Origin: Robiginitomaculum antarcticum DSM 21748 | Lineage (GTDB): Bacteria; Pseudomonadota; Alphaproteobacteria; Caulobacterales; Maricaulaceae | Assembly: GCF_000365025.1 (NCBI RefSeq) | Contig: NZ_KB823012.1 | Span: 62,001 to 126,000 of the forward strand | Reading direction: 5' to 3' | Length of the DNA: 64,000 nt | Shown: positions 8,297-17,542 of the stretch, in pieces | Layout of the letters: each line of letters starts with the position of its first letter | How positions within the stretch are numbered: position 1 is the first letter of the stretch | The notes under the pieces: generated by a model | Seen by the model: the letters and a program-made list of their open reading frames with translations, nothing else | Databases searched by the model: none | Told to the model about the DNA's origin: nothing | Made by a program: the position numbers and the translations under genes

Positions 8297-9400
8297 ATGA
8301 ACGCGATAACCCAGACAGCTAAAAAAGCGGCCAAAGATGAGAGCCTGATAAGCGGCGACACATCCTCGCCATTGCTCAAGTTTTTCTGTGACGAGAATCC
8401 GGAAACAGGGACTGTGACGCAATTGGCCGACGGGGTTTTGTGGCTACGCATGCCGCTGCCTATGGCCGGTCTGGATCACATCAATTTATATATAATCCGT
8501 GACGGGGACGGCTGGGCCGTGGTGGATACCGGTATCGGCAGCCGTGAGAGCAAAGGCATTTGGAAAAGCGCCTTTGAAGGCGCCATGGGCGGTCTGCCTG
8601 TGACCAAAGTTATCTGCACCCATTTGCATCCTGATCATACGGGACTGGCGGGCTGGATTTGTGATAAGTTCGGCGCGCCGCTGATTATGACGCGCGGCGA
8701 ATATTTTCTCTGCCGCCTTATGGCTGCAGATACGGGACAGCCCGCGCCGGAACATGCGCTGGAATTTTACCGCATGGCAGGTCTAACGGAGACACAGATT
8801 GAGCTCTACAAAGCGCGCTTTGGCGGTTTTGGTAAAGCGATTACGCCTATGCCCGTGGGTTATCAGCGTATTATGGACGGGCAGAGCCTTACACTTGGCG
8901 GGCGGCAATGGGAGATTATTGTTGGCTCAGGCCATTCGCCGGAACATGCCTGTCTTTTTTCTCCTGAGCTTAATCTGTGCCTGACCGGTGACCAGCTCTT
9001 GCCTAATATCAGCTCTAATGTCTCCGTCTGGCCGACAGAATTTGAGGGCAATCCCCTTCAAGACTGGATCGATAGCTGTCAAAAATTAAAAGCTGCGCTG
9101 CCAGCCGGCGTTCTTGTTGGTCCCGCCCACGGCATTCCCTTTACCGGGGCGCATAGGCGGCTTGATAAGTTAGTGCTTCATCACGAAAAAGCGCTGGAGC
9201 GCCTGCTGGACTATTGCGATACGCCTAAACGCGCAGTTGATGTTTATCCCGTATTATTCCGGCGCAAAATTAATGACGGCAATCGCATTATGGCCGTTGG
9301 GGAATCATTAGCGCATCTAAATTGCCTTTTGGCGCGCGGACTCATTCGCCGGCGGTTTAATGATGCGGGGCAATATACCTATCAGCGCAGAAGCGCGTAA
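8297..9400 (+). CDS. MBL-fold metallo-hydrolase
   Basis: A 367-residue metallo-beta-lactamase-fold hydrolase. The metal-binding signature HLHPDHTGLAGW is present, followed by SGHSPEHACLF with the next histidine and LTGDQLLP with the bridging aspartate. The C-terminal third (KRAVDVYPVLFRRKIND and following) matches the extra winged-helix-like tail of the LACTB2-like/hydroxyacylglutathione-hydrolase-like subgroup. The substrate is unknown; thioesters are common in relatives. It is transcribed alone, divergent from the aminotransferase gene. Confidence 0.85.
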   Translation: MNAITQTAKKAAKDESLISGDTSSPLLKFFCDENPETGTVTQLADGVLWLRMPLPMAGLDHINLYIIRDGDGWAVVDTGIGSRESKGIWKSAFEGAMGGLPVTKVICTHLHPDHTGLAGWICDKFGAPLIMTRGEYFLCRLMAADTGQPAPEHALEFYRMAGLTETQIELYKARFGGFGKAITPMPVGYQRIMDGQSLTLGGRQWEIIVGSGHSPEHACLFSPELNLCLTGDQLLPNISSNVSVWPTEFEGNPLQDWIDSCQKLKAALPAGVLVGPAHGIPFTGAHRRLDKLVLHHEKALERLLDYCDTPKRAVDVYPVLFRRKINDGNRIMAVGESLAHLNCLLARGLIRRRFNDAGQYTYQRRSA

Positions 9401-9477
9401 TCTTCTAACGTCTAAGCAAAAATTTGCACGAAAAGCTTTTCTCCCGTAATGTGTAACAACACTCTGAGGAGGTTATC

Positions 9478-9915
9478 ATGAAATATACCGTATTTATAAG
9501 CATTGCCGCTACGGCTATACTGACGGCCTGCGCGTCCGGACTTGACTCCGATCCACGCGGCGTCGCCGCCTATGACGGCGATCCCCGTTTGGGTGAAAAA
9601 ACGGACAAGATCTGCTTTTCCGGAAATATTGACGGATTTTCTAATAATGGCCGGGACAGCGTTGTTCTCTCCGCAGGTAATAAAGACTATTTGGTCACGA
9701 CCTCAGGCACGTGCCCATCATTACGCTACGCACAGCGTATAGGTCTTGATGATGGCGGCGGAAGCTGCCTGTCCAGTAATGATATTCTCATCATATCTGA
9801 AAACACATTTGCGGGCGGCAATACGGGTATTGGCCCGGACCGCTGTTTCATTGACGAGATCTACGAATGGGATAAGCGCGCCAAGACGAAAAGCGACATG
9901 TCGACAAACGAATAA
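9478..9915 (+). CDS. small lipoprotein, DUF6491-like
   Basis: A 145-residue protein with a lipoprotein signal peptide: a hydrophobic N-terminus ending in the lipobox LTAC, with cysteine at about residue 18. The mature part contains four further cysteines (ICFSG, GTCPSL, GSCLSS, DRCFI) that may form disulfides in the periplasm. It resembles the small proteobacterial lipoproteins grouped as DUF6491; this is a judgement by eye. A strong ribosome-binding site (GAGGAGG, 5 bases before the ATG) fixes the start. Function unknown. Confidence 0.65.
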   Translation: MKYTVFISIAATAILTACASGLDSDPRGVAAYDGDPRLGEKTDKICFSGNIDGFSNNGRDSVVLSAGNKDYLVTTSGTCPSLRYAQRIGLDDGGGSCLSSNDILIISENTFAGGNTGIGPDRCFIDEIYEWDKRAKTKSDMSTNE

Positions 9916-9920
9916 ACTGT

Positions 9921-10406
9921 TTAGCGCGGGCGCAGATTGAAATGTCCGTATTCTCCGTCGGCATATAATAAGGCATGGGCCTCGCTGACTGTGATATCGG
10001 TAATCAGCCCGACAAACACGCCGTGCGAAAATCCCGGCAGCACATCCATGACTTTGCATTCAAAGCTCGCTGCCGCGCCCATAAGATAGGGCATGCCGCC
10101 GGGACTGCGTGACCACGCGCCGGATTTAAACCGGTCTTCGGGCTCATTTTGCGCAAAGGCTGTGGAGACATCCGTTTGCTTGCGAGAGAGAATATTGACG
10201 CAAAATTTGCCGGCGCGCTCAATTGGGTCAAAGGCCGAACCTTCCCGGTGGATACAGGCCAGCAGGCTGGGCGGATCGGCCGATAGCGACGTCACCGCGC
10301 TTGCGGTCAAGCCGTAATCCACACCGTTATAGCGGGTCGTAATCACAGTCACGGACGCTGCTAATTTGCGCATACCGCCGGAAAATTCTTCAAGTGAAAC
10401 AGTCAT
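9921..10406 (-). CDS. flavin reductase family protein
   Basis: A 161-residue FMN-binding split-barrel flavin reductase. VITTRYNGVDYGLTASAVTS, then LSADPPSLLACIHREGSAF and FCVNILSRKQ are the standard blocks around the flavin site. Such proteins supply reduced flavin to two-component monooxygenases. No oxygenase partner is adjacent, so its partner is unknown. It is convergent with the lipoprotein gene 5 bases away. Confidence 0.88.
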   Translation of the reverse strand: MTVSLEEFSGGMRKLAASVTVITTRYNGVDYGLTASAVTSLSADPPSLLACIHREGSAFDPIERAGKFCVNILSRKQTDVSTAFAQNEPEDRFKSGAWSRSPGGMPYLMGAAASFECKVMDVLPGFSHGVFVGLITDITVSEAHALLYADGEYGHFNLRPR

Positions 10407-10584
10407 AGAGCGTGCAATCTAGCCTAAGTTTTGGCCCCAAGGCTATGCTCTATTTACGCTAATCGAATGTGTACGGTTTGGATTAATGCTCTCTTTTTTG
10501 ACGCTCACTTAGCACGCGGGAAATGCGGGTCAATCCGGTGAAAATCCGCAGCGCTAAATTACGGCGCTATAGAGGGTAACAGGC

Positions 10585-12132
10585 CTACGCCCGCAAAAAC
10601 ATTTTAAACGCGGCGTTATCGCTCTCATTGGTCATGGGATAGCCCGTGCTTTGTAGCGCAGTTTCCAGCGCCTCTATGTCAGCATTGGGAATTTGAAAGC
10701 CGCATAAGACCTGCCCTTCAGCGCTGCCGTGATTGCGGTAATGAAACAGCGAGATATTCCATTTGCCGCCAATTGCGGTTAAGAAATCCATCAGCGCGCC
10801 GGGGCGTTCGGGAAACTCAAAGCGATAGAGCGCTTCATCCACATCGCGGCTGGCGCGACCGCCGACCATGTGCCGAAGATGGCGCTTCGCCAGACGGTCA
10901 CGCGATAAATCTACCGTATCATAGCCCCCTGCATCCAGCTCCTGCGTCAGCGCTTTGGCCTCAGCTTCTCCGCCTGAGAGTTTCAGACCCACTAATATGC
11001 GCGCCTCGTCCTGCCCGTCGGCGAAACGGTAATTAAACTCGCTCACCGCGCGGCCATGCAAGAAGGCGACAAAGCGCTCAAATGCGCCGCGCTCTTCGGG
11101 CAATGTGGCGGCGAACAGCATTTCACGGTCTGCGCCCAGCTCGGCGCGCTCGACAATATGGCCGATGCGGTCAAAATTGACGTTCGCGCCGGAGACTGTG
11201 ACGACGATGTCCCCCTGCGGGGCTGCGCCTGCGCGTATATCTTTTATCAGACACGCCAGGGCGAGCGCGCCCGCCGGTTCAACCACGGTGCGGGTCGTTT
11301 CAAATATTGCTTTAACCGCCGCGCTAATCTCGTCATTTGTGACAGTGACGCAGCGGTCAACAACCTGCTCACATATCTTATAGGTCAGCGCGCCAATTTG
11401 CTTAACGGCTACGCCATCGGCAAAGCCGTCAATCTTATCCAGCGGCGTGACACACCCATTGGCAAGCGACGTTTGCAATGTTGCGGCGCCGACCGGTTCG
11501 CAAGACACAATCTGCGTATCAGGCGATTTAGTTTTGGCCCATGCGCCAATGCCCGAGATGAGTCCGCCGCCGCCAACGCAAACATAAATCGCTGATGGCG
11601 TTCGCGGGATTTGCTCGAAGATTTCCTTGGCCACTGTGCCTTGTCCGGCAATGACCTCAATTTCGTCGAAAGGATGGATAAACACTGCGCCGGACTGTTT
11701 GGCGTATTCAATCGCGGCCATGCAGGCTTCGTCATAACTGTCGCCGACCAAGCGCGTTTTTGCGCCGCCCGTCTCGACCGCTTTGACTTTAATATCGGGC
11801 GTCGTCACCGGCATAAAAATTAGCGCGTCGGTCTTGTAATAGGCCGCCGCTGCCGCCACGCCCTGGGCGTGGTTTCCGGCGCTGGCGGCGCAGACGCCGC
11901 GCGCGCGCTCAGCGTCACTCATGGCCGATATGCGGTTCGTCGCCCCGCGGATTTTAAATGAAAACACGTCCTGAAGGTCTTCACGTTTCAGCCAGATATT
12001 GCGGCCATATTGCGCTGATAACGCCGCCGCAAATTCCAGCGGTGTGCGGCGCGCCAGCGCGTAGACATTGGCGCTGTCAATACGCGCGCAAAGTGCGTCT
12101 AAATCAATATTATTATTGTTTTGAGATGACAT
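10585..12132 (-). CDS. ilvA: threonine ammonia-lyase, long biosynthetic form
   Basis: Deaminates threonine to 2-oxobutanoate, the committed step of isoleucine synthesis. At 515 residues it is the long form with two C-terminal ACT-like regulatory domains (about residues 335-515), which usually confer isoleucine inhibition. The PLP lysine lies in FSFKIRGATNR near residues 56-66, and the glycine-rich phosphate loop is CVGGGGLISGIG. It is the last gene of the branched-chain block and overlaps the 3' end of leuB by 20 bases, with its start inside the leuB coding end. No clear terminator follows; only a weak 5-bp stem is seen near 10550. Confidence 0.95.
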   Translation of the reverse strand: MSSQNNNNIDLDALCARIDSANVYALARRTPLEFAAALSAQYGRNIWLKREDLQDVFSFKIRGATNRISAMSDAERARGVCAASAGNHAQGVAAAAAYYKTDALIFMPVTTPDIKVKAVETGGAKTRLVGDSYDEACMAAIEYAKQSGAVFIHPFDEIEVIAGQGTVAKEIFEQIPRTPSAIYVCVGGGGLISGIGAWAKTKSPDTQIVSCEPVGAATLQTSLANGCVTPLDKIDGFADGVAVKQIGALTYKICEQVVDRCVTVTNDEISAAVKAIFETTRTVVEPAGALALACLIKDIRAGAAPQGDIVVTVSGANVNFDRIGHIVERAELGADREMLFAATLPEERGAFERFVAFLHGRAVSEFNYRFADGQDEARILVGLKLSGGEAEAKALTQELDAGGYDTVDLSRDRLAKRHLRHMVGGRASRDVDEALYRFEFPERPGALMDFLTAIGGKWNISLFHYRNHGSAEGQVLCGFQIPNADIEALETALQSTGYPMTNESDNAAFKMFLRA

Positions 12133-13189
12133 GATCCGCTATCCAATCGCCAACGTCCTGCGTTGATAATGATCCACCCAAATCGCCTGTCACATGCCCG
12201 CCCTCCAGCGCCGCTTCGACGGCGCGCTCTATCGCTTCGCTCTCAGCGCTCAATCCAAAGGACAGGCGCAGCATCCACGCGGCGGATAAGATCATGGCTA
12301 TTGGGTTAGCTTTACCCTGATCTGCAATATCGGGCGCGCTGCCGTGAATAGGCTCATACATGCCCACCACGCCTTTTGAAGGGCGACCGTAAGACAGGGA
12401 GGCCGAAGGAATAACGCCCATAGAGCCGCATAAAACGCTGGCCTCGTCGGTCAGAATATCACCGAACATATTCTCCGTAAGGATAACGTCAAAATCCTGC
12501 GCGCGGGTGAGCATATGCATGGTCATGGCGTCGACCAAAAGATGCTCAAGCTCGACATCAGGATAGTTTTTCGCGACTTTAATAACTGTTTCTCGCCACA
12601 GGCGGGAGGTCTCAAGCACATTGGATTTATCAACGCTGGTGACTTTTTTGCGGCGCGTTGTGGCAAGGTCAAACGCTTTTACCGCAATGCGCTCTACTTC
12701 CGCTTCGGTATAGCGGCACTCGTCAAAAGCCCCCCTTTCGTCACGGCCTTTTTTACCAAAATATATTCCGCCCGTCAGCTCCCGTATGACGACAAAGTCC
12801 GTACCCTCAAGGCGCTCGCGTTTGAGCGGCGCGCGCTCAATCAGCGCCGGATAAGGCTTACAGGGGCGGATATTGGCATAGAGATTAAGGCGTTTGCGAA
12901 GCGGCAATAACGAGCCCAGCTCCGGCCGCTCTTCACCTTTCAGATGATCCCACTTTGGCCCTCCCACCGCGCCAAGCAGGATCGCGCCCGTGCGTTTTGC
13001 GCTCTGATAACTCTCATCAGGCAGGGGCTTTAATCCTGCGTCAATCGCCGCGCCGCCCACAAGGTGCTGCTCGGCTTTGAGTGTGTGACCGAATTTATCG
13101 GCAACAGCATGCAGCACAGCTATTGCGGCCGCGCCCACTTCGGGGCCAATCCCATCACCGGGTAAATATGTGAAATTTATAGTGCTCAT
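12113..13189 (-). CDS. leuB: 3-isopropylmalate dehydrogenase
   Basis: Oxidatively decarboxylates 3-isopropylmalate in leucine synthesis. The 358-residue length and features fit LeuB: the start TYLPGDGIGPEV, the LLGAVGGPKWD and VVIRELTGGIYFG blocks, the RKKVTSVDKSNVL segment with the catalytic lysine, and the metal-binding FGDILTDEASVLCGSMG followed by YEPIHGSAPDIADQGKANP. It lies between leuD (17 bases upstream) and ilvA (overlapping). No anomalies seen. Confidence 0.97.
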   Translation of the reverse strand: MSTINFTYLPGDGIGPEVGAAAIAVLHAVADKFGHTLKAEQHLVGGAAIDAGLKPLPDESYQSAKRTGAILLGAVGGPKWDHLKGEERPELGSLLPLRKRLNLYANIRPCKPYPALIERAPLKRERLEGTDFVVIRELTGGIYFGKKGRDERGAFDECRYTEAEVERIAVKAFDLATTRRKKVTSVDKSNVLETSRLWRETVIKVAKNYPDVELEHLLVDAMTMHMLTRAQDFDVILTENMFGDILTDEASVLCGSMGVIPSASLSYGRPSKGVVGMYEPIHGSAPDIADQGKANPIAMILSAAWMLRLSFGLSAESEAIERAVEAALEGGHVTGDLGGSLSTQDVGDWIADHVISKQ

Positions 13190-13206
13190 CTTGTTTCCTG
13201 CTCGAG

Positions 13207-13803
13207 CTAAAGCTCGCGGCGTGCCTTTTGTTTTTTCTCATATGTTGCAATCGCGTCGTTCTGCGCCGTGAGATATCCCATCTCGTCCACGCCTTCCATC
13301 AGGCAGTGACGGGAGAACGCATCAATATTAAAACCAAATGTGCCGCCATTTTTTGGTAGGCGGACTTCGCATGTTTTAAGATCTACCGTGATTTCTTCGC
13401 CCGGGTGATCGAGCAGCCATTGATGCGCGTTTTTTTCAATGATGATGGGCAGAAGTCCGTTCTTCATTGAATTGCTAAGAAAAATATCGGCAATTTCACT
13501 GCTAATCACAACGCGAATACCATAATCCGTCAGCGACCATGGCGCATGTTCGCGCGAACTGCCACAGCCGAAATTATGCCCGCCGACCAGTATTTCACAG
13601 GCTTTCGCGGCGTCGCTATTGAGGATGTGGTCCGTCTCGCGGCCATCTTCATGATAGCGCCAATCGTTAAAGGCATGTTTGCCGAGCCCATCTCGTGAGG
13701 TCACCGTTAGGAAGCGCGCCGGAATAATTTGGTCCGTGTCAATGTTGGCGGCTGGCAAGACGAGGGTTTTCGACGTGACGGTTTTTAAAGGAGCGAAGGT
13801 CAT
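13207..13803 (-). CDS. leuD: 3-isopropylmalate dehydratase small subunit
   Basis: The 198-residue swivel subunit that joins LeuC to isomerise 2- to 3-isopropylmalate. Family signatures are visible: ANIDTDQIIPARFL near the N-terminus and the substrate-loop GHNFGCGSSREHAPWSL. It is separated from leuC by a 157-base spacer with a palindromic repeat, unusual inside an otherwise tightly packed operon. Confidence 0.96.
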   Translation of the reverse strand: MTFAPLKTVTSKTLVLPAANIDTDQIIPARFLTVTSRDGLGKHAFNDWRYHEDGRETDHILNSDAAKACEILVGGHNFGCGSSREHAPWSLTDYGIRVVISSEIADIFLSNSMKNGLLPIIIEKNAHQWLLDHPGEEITVDLKTCEVRLPKNGGTFGFNIDAFSRHCLMEGVDEMGYLTAQNDAIATYEKKQKARREL

Positions 13804-13956
13804 GAGCTTCCCCCCATCCCCTTCGCTACGCTCAGGGACTTCCCCCGCAAGCGGGAGAAGGTTTGCGCATCCAGAAAGGTAAATCTTCCCCTGTTTACGG
13901 GGGAAGTGGGCCGCGCAACGTGCGGGTCGATGGGGGTGGCATGAGCGAAGCGAATA
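13804..13956. repeat. palindromic intergenic repeat between leuC and leuD
   Basis: The spacer contains nested palindromes: an outer pair CCCCCATC ... GATGGGGG, and two inner G/C stems around 13832-13855 and 13887-13909. It ends in GAGCGAAGCGAA. The same design and the same end sequence occur between ilvB and ilvC (19357-19497), so these are two members of one dispersed family. The long open frames across both are palindrome artefacts. Confidence 0.7.
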
Positions 13957-13960
13957 AACA

Positions 13961-15346
13961 TTAAACTAAACTTCCTGCATCCATAATGACGCCGGCAATG
14001 GCGCTGGCCGCTGCGGTTTGCGGAGAGGCGAGCACAGTGCGTGCGCCCGGGCCTTGGCGACCCGCGAAATTGCGGTTGGAAGTTGAGACGACTAATTCGC
14101 CCGGCGCGGCTTTGTCGCCATTCATCGCGATGCACATAGAGCATCCCGGTTCTCGCCACTGCGCGCCGGCGGCGGTGAACACATCATGCAATCCTTCGGC
14201 CTCGGCTTCGCGCTTGACCAGCTCGCTGCCCGGCACAACGATAGTGGTAAGGCCCGCCGCGACTGTGCGTCCGCGAAAAATATCCGCGGCGGCGCGCAGG
14301 TCTTCCATGCGCGAATTGGTGCAGGATCCGATAAAGACGCGGTCAACTTTCACGCCTGCAATCTTGGCCCCGCCCGTCATGCCCATATAGATGAGGGCTT
14401 TTTCCTCAGCCTCATCGGCGGCAATCGGAATGTTGGCGGCAATCGGCATGGCCATGCCGGGATGCGTTCCGTACGTCACCATCGTCATTATATCTTCGGC
14501 TTTTATATAAACCTCTTTGTCATAGGCCGCGCCCTTATCGGTGGCGAGCGAGGCCCAATCCACACATGCGGCATCGTAATCTTCAGGTGTAAATTTACGG
14601 TCTTTTAAATAATCAAATGTCGTCTGATCCGGCGCAATCATGCCGCAGCGCGCGCCGGCTTCGATGGACATATTACAGACCGTCATACGGCCATCCATGC
14701 TCATCTGCTCAAAAATATTGCCGCAATATTCCAGCGCATAACCCGTGCCGCCGCCCACGCCAATTTTGGCAATAATATGCAAGATCACGTCTTTGGGAGT
14801 CACGCCATCTACCAGCGTTCCATTGACATGGATCGCCATGGTTTTGGGCTTTCGCATAAGAATGCATTGCGTGGCCAGAACATGACCGACCTGGGTCGTG
14901 CCGATGCCAAAAGCGATTGCGCCGAATGCACCGTGAGTAGAGGTGTGACTGTCGCCGCACACAATGGTCATCCCCGGCTGCGTCGCGCCCAGCTCCGGCC
15001 CCATCACATGGACAATTCCGCGATTCTCGCTCTCCCATCCATGAGTTTCGATGCCGTATTCTTCGGTGTTGGCTAATAATGTTTCGACCTGTTTGCCGGC
15101 TTGCTCCGTTACAAAAGGGCGGCTGCCATCTTTGTTAATCAGCGTCGGGGTTGAGTGATCAATCGTGGCCAATGTCAAGTCGGGACGGCGCACGGACAGA
15201 CCGCGCTCACGCAGAACGGTAAAGGCTTGCGGGCTGGTCACTTCGTGGATCAGATGCAGGTCGATATAAAGCGTTGCAGGATGCGCTGCCGTCTCGGCCA
15301 CGACGACATGCCGCGCCCAGACTTTATCGAAGAGCGTTTGGGGCAT
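13961..15346 (-). CDS. leuC: 3-isopropylmalate dehydratase large subunit
   Basis: An aconitase-fold [4Fe-4S] enzyme of leucine synthesis, paired with LeuD. The cluster cysteines are visible in VFIGSCTNSRMEDLRAA and in EPGCSMCIAMNGD (CxxC). The VCGDSHTSTHGAFGAIAFG block is typical of the large subunit. Of two nearby ATGs, the one at 15346 was chosen because AGGA lies 6 bases ahead of it, whereas it abuts the earlier one. The 461-residue length is normal. It follows leuA by 8 bases. Confidence 0.96.
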   Translation of the reverse strand: MPQTLFDKVWARHVVVAETAAHPATLYIDLHLIHEVTSPQAFTVLRERGLSVRRPDLTLATIDHSTPTLINKDGSRPFVTEQAGKQVETLLANTEEYGIETHGWESENRGIVHVMGPELGATQPGMTIVCGDSHTSTHGAFGAIAFGIGTTQVGHVLATQCILMRKPKTMAIHVNGTLVDGVTPKDVILHIIAKIGVGGGTGYALEYCGNIFEQMSMDGRMTVCNMSIEAGARCGMIAPDQTTFDYLKDRKFTPEDYDAACVDWASLATDKGAAYDKEVYIKAEDIMTMVTYGTHPGMAMPIAANIPIAADEAEEKALIYMGMTGGAKIAGVKVDRVFIGSCTNSRMEDLRAAADIFRGRTVAAGLTTIVVPGSELVKREAEAEGLHDVFTAAGAQWREPGCSMCIAMNGDKAAPGELVVSTSNRNFAGRQGPGARTVLASPQTAAASAIAGVIMDAGSLV

Positions 15347-15354
15347 AACCATTC

Positions 15355-16944
15355 CTAATGCTGCGCAGAGATGGATTGGCCGCGCACGGCGCGGCGTTGC
15401 ATGCGGTTTATGACGTCGAGATAAGCTTTTGCGCCCGCCAGCACCGTGTCGGTGGACGCGCCGCGGCCATGATAGCTCTCAAACGCGGTGGAAACGCGCA
15501 CGGTCGCTTCGGCCATGGCGTCTTCTCCGCCGGAGACAGAGCTGACCGCGAAGTGCTCCAGCGTCATGGGCGTGTCTGTGATCTGGCTAATGGCGTGAAA
15601 GACCGCGTTCATCGGGCCGGAAGCGATTGAGACATGCTCGGCCTCGCGTCCGTCTTCGTGAGAAAGGCGCACTGTCGCTTTGGGCTGACGGTTTTCGTCA
15701 CTCCCCGCAGAGACATAAAGCGATTTAATCGTCCACGGTCCGCTAGCGCCAACCGCTTCGCCCAGGATCAGCGCTTCGATATCGCTGTCAAAGACTTCTT
15801 TTTTAGCGTCGGCTAGCTCTTTGAACGCCACGAAAACGCTCTGCAATTGATTGTCGGATAATTCGAACCCCAATTTACCGGCACGGTTTTTCAATGCCGC
15901 GCGGCCGCTATGTTTGCCCAACACAAGGTTGTCCGTTGAGACGCCAACATGTTCGGGTTTCATAATCTCGTAAGTTTCGCGGTTCGCTAACACGCCGTGC
16001 TGATGAATGCCGGACTCATGCGCGAAGGCGTTTTTCCCGACAATGGCTTTATTGCGCGGCACGGGATTACCCGTCAGAGTGGCGAGTAATTTCGACGCGC
16101 CGTAAAAGCCTTCGGTTTTAATTCGGGTATCTAGGCCGAAAAAATCTGCGCGCGTGCGAAGCGCCATAACGACTTCTTCTGTGGCGCAATTTCCGGCGCG
16201 TTCGCCAATACCGTTCATGGCGCATTCGACTTGCCGCGCCCCGCCGCGAATGGCGGCCAGCGAATTAGCGACAGCAAGGCCAAGATCGTCATGGCAATGG
16301 GCCGATAATATAATGCTGTCTGCACCGTCAATTTCGCGGGTTAGGAACTCAAACAGGTTTTGAATTTCTTCGGGCGTCGTATAGCCAACCGTATCAGGAA
16401 TATTAATCGTTGTCGCGCCCGCGCGAATGGCCGCTTCAACTACGGTTTTAAGGTAGTCGCGCTCCGTGCGGATCGCGTCTTCACATGAGAATTCGACGTC
16501 ATCGGTATATGAGCGGGCCAGCTCAACGCCCGCTACGGCGCGGCGGATAATCTCGTCCTTTGACATTTTTAATTTAAATTCGCGGTGCAGCGGGCTGGTC
16601 GCGATAAAGGTATGGATGCGGCCCGACGCGGCAGAGCTGATCGCTTCGCCGCTGGCGCGGATATCGCTGTCATTACACCGCGCAAGGCTGCAGACCGTGC
16701 TGTCTTTAATCTCGCGCGCAATCGTCTGGATCGCCTCGAAATCACCCGGAGAGGCTGCGGCAAACCCGGCCTCGATGACATCGACGCGCAAAGCTTCGAG
16801 CGCTTTGGCCATTTTAAGCTTCTGTCCGCCGGACATGGAAAATCCCGGCGCCTGCTCGCCGTCGCGCAGTGTGGTGTCGAAGATTTTGACACTTTTGTTT
16901 CCCGGATCGGCTGCGCCGACACTCGCCTCTTGTTTGCGTGTCAC
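15355..16944 (-). CDS. leuA: 2-isopropylmalate synthase
   Basis: Condenses acetyl-CoA with 3-methyl-2-oxobutanoate to start leucine synthesis. The 529-residue protein has the HMGL-like TIM barrel ([17 protein letters not shown] at the start; [15 protein letters not shown] with the metal-binding histidines) and a C-terminal LeuA dimer/regulatory domain (about 390-515) that normally senses leucine. The start is taken as GTG at 16944: it overlaps the stop of the ACT-domain gene (GTGA) and has GGAG 8 bases upstream. A TTG 6 bases earlier is the alternative. Confidence 0.95.
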   Translation of the reverse strand: MTRKQEASVGAADPGNKSVKIFDTTLRDGEQAPGFSMSGGQKLKMAKALEALRVDVIEAGFAAASPGDFEAIQTIAREIKDSTVCSLARCNDSDIRASGEAISSAASGRIHTFIATSPLHREFKLKMSKDEIIRRAVAGVELARSYTDDVEFSCEDAIRTERDYLKTVVEAAIRAGATTINIPDTVGYTTPEEIQNLFEFLTREIDGADSIILSAHCHDDLGLAVANSLAAIRGGARQVECAMNGIGERAGNCATEEVVMALRTRADFFGLDTRIKTEGFYGASKLLATLTGNPVPRNKAIVGKNAFAHESGIHQHGVLANRETYEIMKPEHVGVSTDNLVLGKHSGRAALKNRAGKLGFELSDNQLQSVFVAFKELADAKKEVFDSDIEALILGEAVGASGPWTIKSLYVSAGSDENRQPKATVRLSHEDGREAEHVSIASGPMNAVFHAISQITDTPMTLEHFAVSSVSGGEDAMAEATVRVSTAFESYHGRGASTDTVLAGAKAYLDVINRMQRRAVRGQSISAQH

Positions 16945-17246
16945 TGCCAATGCTCCGCATGTTTGCGGCGGCCCACACGCTCGGCGGAAACCACATTATA
17001 AAGCCGCTCTAATTGCTTACACAAAATATCCAGATCGCTCGGCCCGCCTGTATCTTCAACATGGACAAGCAGATCGAAATCTCCATCCACGCGCTGGGTG
17101 CAATGCACGTCGCGGTAATCATAACCACGGCGCTCTATCGTGCCGAGCGCGCGGATAAGTGTCCCGCTGACATCGTGTAGAACGACTTTTAATTTGCCGG
17201 AAACGCCTGAGGGCTCAAAGGTTTTATCACGTTGAAGTTCAGTCAT
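16941..17246 (-). CDS. ilvN: acetolactate synthase small (regulatory) subunit-like ACT protein
   Basis: A 101-residue single-ACT-domain protein, close in size to the short IlvM/IlvN subunits. GKLKVVLHDVSGTLIRALGT is the start of the ACT fold and LERLYNVVSAERV its end. It is expected to bind the IlvB catalytic subunit and mediate feedback inhibition by valine or other branched-chain amino acids. The 35 codons before the ATG at 17246 lie inside the neighbouring membrane gene and were rejected. An unrelated ACT regulator for leuA is possible, but the position close to ilvB favours the ilv role. Confidence 0.75.
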   Translation of the reverse strand: MTELQRDKTFEPSGVSGKLKVVLHDVSGTLIRALGTIERRGYDYRDVHCTQRVDGDFDLLVHVEDTGGPSDLDILCKQLERLYNVVSAERVGRRKHAEHWQ

Positions 17247-17541
17247 TTTTTTTTCGCCGAATAAATTGGATGAAAGCCCAGTCGATAATAAACGTAAGGA
17301 GAACTCCGACCACACAGTACGCAAAAAACCAATGCAAAAGCCAGTTTTCACTTTTGGCTGCCCATCTTAAATCGCCCAAAATTTGACGTCCGTATGGCGT
17401 CAGAAAAAGAAAAAGAGCAAAGGCCGCTAACAACGAAGGCACTGCTATCCTTTGAAAGCGCTTCTCCCGAACTTTTCGGCTATTTTCTAATTTGTCCCGC
17501 AGTCTTGCCTTGTAGGCAGCTTTGTCAAAATGTTTCGTCAT
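17239..17541 (-). CDS. small two-pass membrane protein inside the ilv operon
   Basis: A 100-residue protein with a basic N-terminus (many Lys and Arg over residues 1-30) and two hydrophobic segments (about residues 33-50 and 70-92), ending in RRKKND. I recognise no family. It lies between ilvB (1 base after its stop) and the ilvN-like gene (8-base overlap), so it is translationally embedded between the two subunit genes of acetolactate synthase. Its composition is slightly more AT-rich than its neighbours. Whether it helps the enzyme or is a passenger is unknown. Confidence 0.65.
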   Translation of the reverse strand: MTKHFDKAAYKARLRDKLENSRKVREKRFQRIAVPSLLAAFALFLFLTPYGRQILGDLRWAAKSENWLLHWFFAYCVVGVLLTFIIDWAFIQFIRRKKND

Positions 17542-17542
17542 C

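Noticed and set aside
10490-10575. Cobalamin-riboswitch-like words (GGGAA, GGTGAAAATCCGC) on the plus strand
   Set aside because: The B12 box and the rest of the core are missing and no plus-strand gene follows; the words lie antisense just past ilvA.
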